Shown here piece after piece: positions 63,190 through 64,000 of a stretch of 64,000 bases of DNA. The position numbers were made by a program, and so were the translations under genes. The stretch is taken from positions 248,001 through 312,000 of the forward strand of contig NZ_JAPWIJ010000002.1 in NCBI RefSeq assembly GCF_027270735.1. Direction: 5' to 3'. The stretch is from Rhodococcus ruber (GTDB lineage: Bacteria > Actinomycetota > Actinomycetes > Mycobacteriales > Mycobacteriaceae). Within the stretch, counting starts at the first letter, position 1. The number at the start of each line of letters is the position of its first letter. The notes below the pieces were generated by a model. That model saw only the letters and a list, made by a program, of their open reading frames with translations, ran no database searches and was not told where the DNA came from.

Positions 63190-63899
63190 CCGCATCGCCC
63201 CCGGAGTCGCCGCCTCGGCCGCCACAGTTGTGGGCGCGCATCGGACGGTGGGCAGGATTGTTCGTGGTGCAGTTTCTCGTCGTCGAGTGGGTCGTCTCGG
63301 CCACCTGGCGCGGCAATTACAGCTACCGCTTCAACTACATCAGCGAACTCGGCGTGCCGTTCTGCGGACCCAACGGGTACTTGCCGTGCAGCAGTATGTA
63401 CGTGGCCGCCAACGTGTCCATCGTCGTACTCGGTGTCTCACTCGCGGTGGCGGCTGTGTCGTGGTTCGCGCTCGGTGTGCTCGATATTCGGAGCACAGCA
63501 TTCTTCGTCGTTTCCGGGATCGGCGGCGTCACCGCGGGATCGATCAGTGAGGCAGTCAATTACCAACTCCACTCGTTCGGCGCGGCAGTACTGTTCGTCA
63601 CCGCCAACGTTGCTCTCGTGTTCGCCGCGGGCGGGCGTCTGGTTCCGCGTCCACACCGGTACGCCGTGACCGCCCTCGGATCACTCGGCCTGCTTGCGTA
63701 CTTCATGTACATGGGCGGCCACCAGTTCGGAATGGGTATCGGCGCGCTCGAGCGGATCGTCGCGTACTCGGTGATCGCCGGCATGGTGATCCTCACGGCT
63801 GCACTGTTTCAGGCGACGCGGGTACCGCGGCGCCGATCCGCCCGCGTCGCGGACAACGAGCAACTGCTCGGTGCGTCCGTCACCGGGCAGATCAGTTGA
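63186..63899 (+). CDS. DUF998-family membrane protein
   Basis: 237 residues, ATG overlapping the previous stop (ATGA). Six hydrophobic helices at about 20-40, 72-95, 100-120, 130-150, 158-178 and 185-205 follow the DUF998 plan, with a conserved outer loop FNYISELGVPFCGPNG and CSSMYVAANV (two Cys). DUF998 proteins are multi-span proteins of unknown function often found in lipid or capsule gene clusters. The last 25 residues are cytosolic and charged. It is the last gene of the carrier-protein operon within the window. Nothing is recognised in the remaining 100 bp, except a weak hairpin near 63937-63951. Confidence 0.8.
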   Translation: MTASPPESPPRPPQLWARIGRWAGLFVVQFLVVEWVVSATWRGNYSYRFNYISELGVPFCGPNGYLPCSSMYVAANVSIVVLGVSLAVAAVSWFALGVLDIRSTAFFVVSGIGGVTAGSISEAVNYQLHSFGAAVLFVTANVALVFAAGGRLVPRPHRYAVTALGSLGLLAYFMYMGGHQFGMGIGALERIVAYSVIAGMVILTAALFQATRVPRRRSARVADNEQLLGASVTGQIS

Positions 63900-64000
63900 G
63901 TCAGCACAGCCGGCCTCGGCCACAGCAGAGATCCTCCTCCACGGTGGAGGTCGGCCGTATGCCCGGTACCTATGTCCAGTCGACGCCCCCGCGTCGCAGG

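Overview
The window is chromosomal DNA of a high-GC actinobacterium of the Nocardiaceae, most likely Rhodococcus/Rhodococcoides. The evidence is dense coding with high third-position GC, many GTG starts and 4-base start/stop overlaps, TANNNT -10 boxes a few bases before leaderless starts, a dnaK-grpE-dnaJ-hspR operon with HAIR operators, and an iniB-iniA-iniC operon. Gene content parallels the Mycobacterium tuberculosis Rv0337c-Rv0353 block (aspC/alaA, Fe-S reductase, LuxR-type STAND regulator, iniBAC, dnaK-grpE-dnaJ1-hspR), but the Rhodococcus version is expanded with genes of its own.

Layout. 1-8.5 kb: a heterodimeric ABC exporter (one partner cut by the window edge, the other with a degenerate nucleotide site), otsA, an RsgA-type GTPase, an MFS efflux pump with a MarR regulator, and a flavin reductase. 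8.5-13.1 kb: a pair of 77-bp repeats, then the heat-shock operon with two HspR operators. 13.2-16.8 kb: a secreted protein, a GH13 trehalose-synthase-like enzyme and a small membrane protein. 16.8-22.8 kb: iniC, iniA and iniB on the minus strand. 23-30 kb, divergent from iniB: a membrane-anchored Hsp70-like protein, a LuxR/STAND regulator, a second Hsp70-like protein that has lost most of its nucleotide-binding core, and a third Hsp70-like protein. 30-33.5 kb: two tandem secreted serine proteases and another secreted protein. 34-37.4 kb: a large membrane Fe-S oxidoreductase with a repeat-rich tail. 37.5-44.5 kb: a GGDEF-like protein, a secreted protein, a DivIVA-like protein, a MalT/LAL-type regulator and a divergent fourth Hsp70-like protein. 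44.5-52.2 kb: S9 peptidase, SRAP, alanine aminotransferase, YibE/F protein, alanine dehydrogenase and its Lrp-type regulator. 52.2-55.9 kb: two more Hsp70-like membrane proteins. 56.1-63.9 kb: a tight seven-gene operon (carrier protein, acyl-CoA dehydrogenase-like enzyme, amino acid:carrier-protein ligase, double alpha/beta hydrolase, flippase, HxxxD acyltransferase, DUF998 membrane protein).

Two systems stand out. The first is an envelope-stress module: dynamin-like IniA/IniC and Gly/Ala-rich IniB paired with six Hsp70-like proteins that share one plan (cytosolic actin-fold domain, one membrane helix, Pro/Thr- or Gly-rich outer tail) and lack the phosphate-1 Asp of real Hsp70s. Two STAND/LuxR regulators sit among them, and two promoters close to the second regulator carry matching TTCACC arrays. 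The second is the carrier-protein operon at the right end, which looks like an undescribed pathway that activates an amino acid, modifies it on a carrier, transfers it and exports a product. No tRNA, rRNA, CRISPR array, transposase or integrase was recognised.
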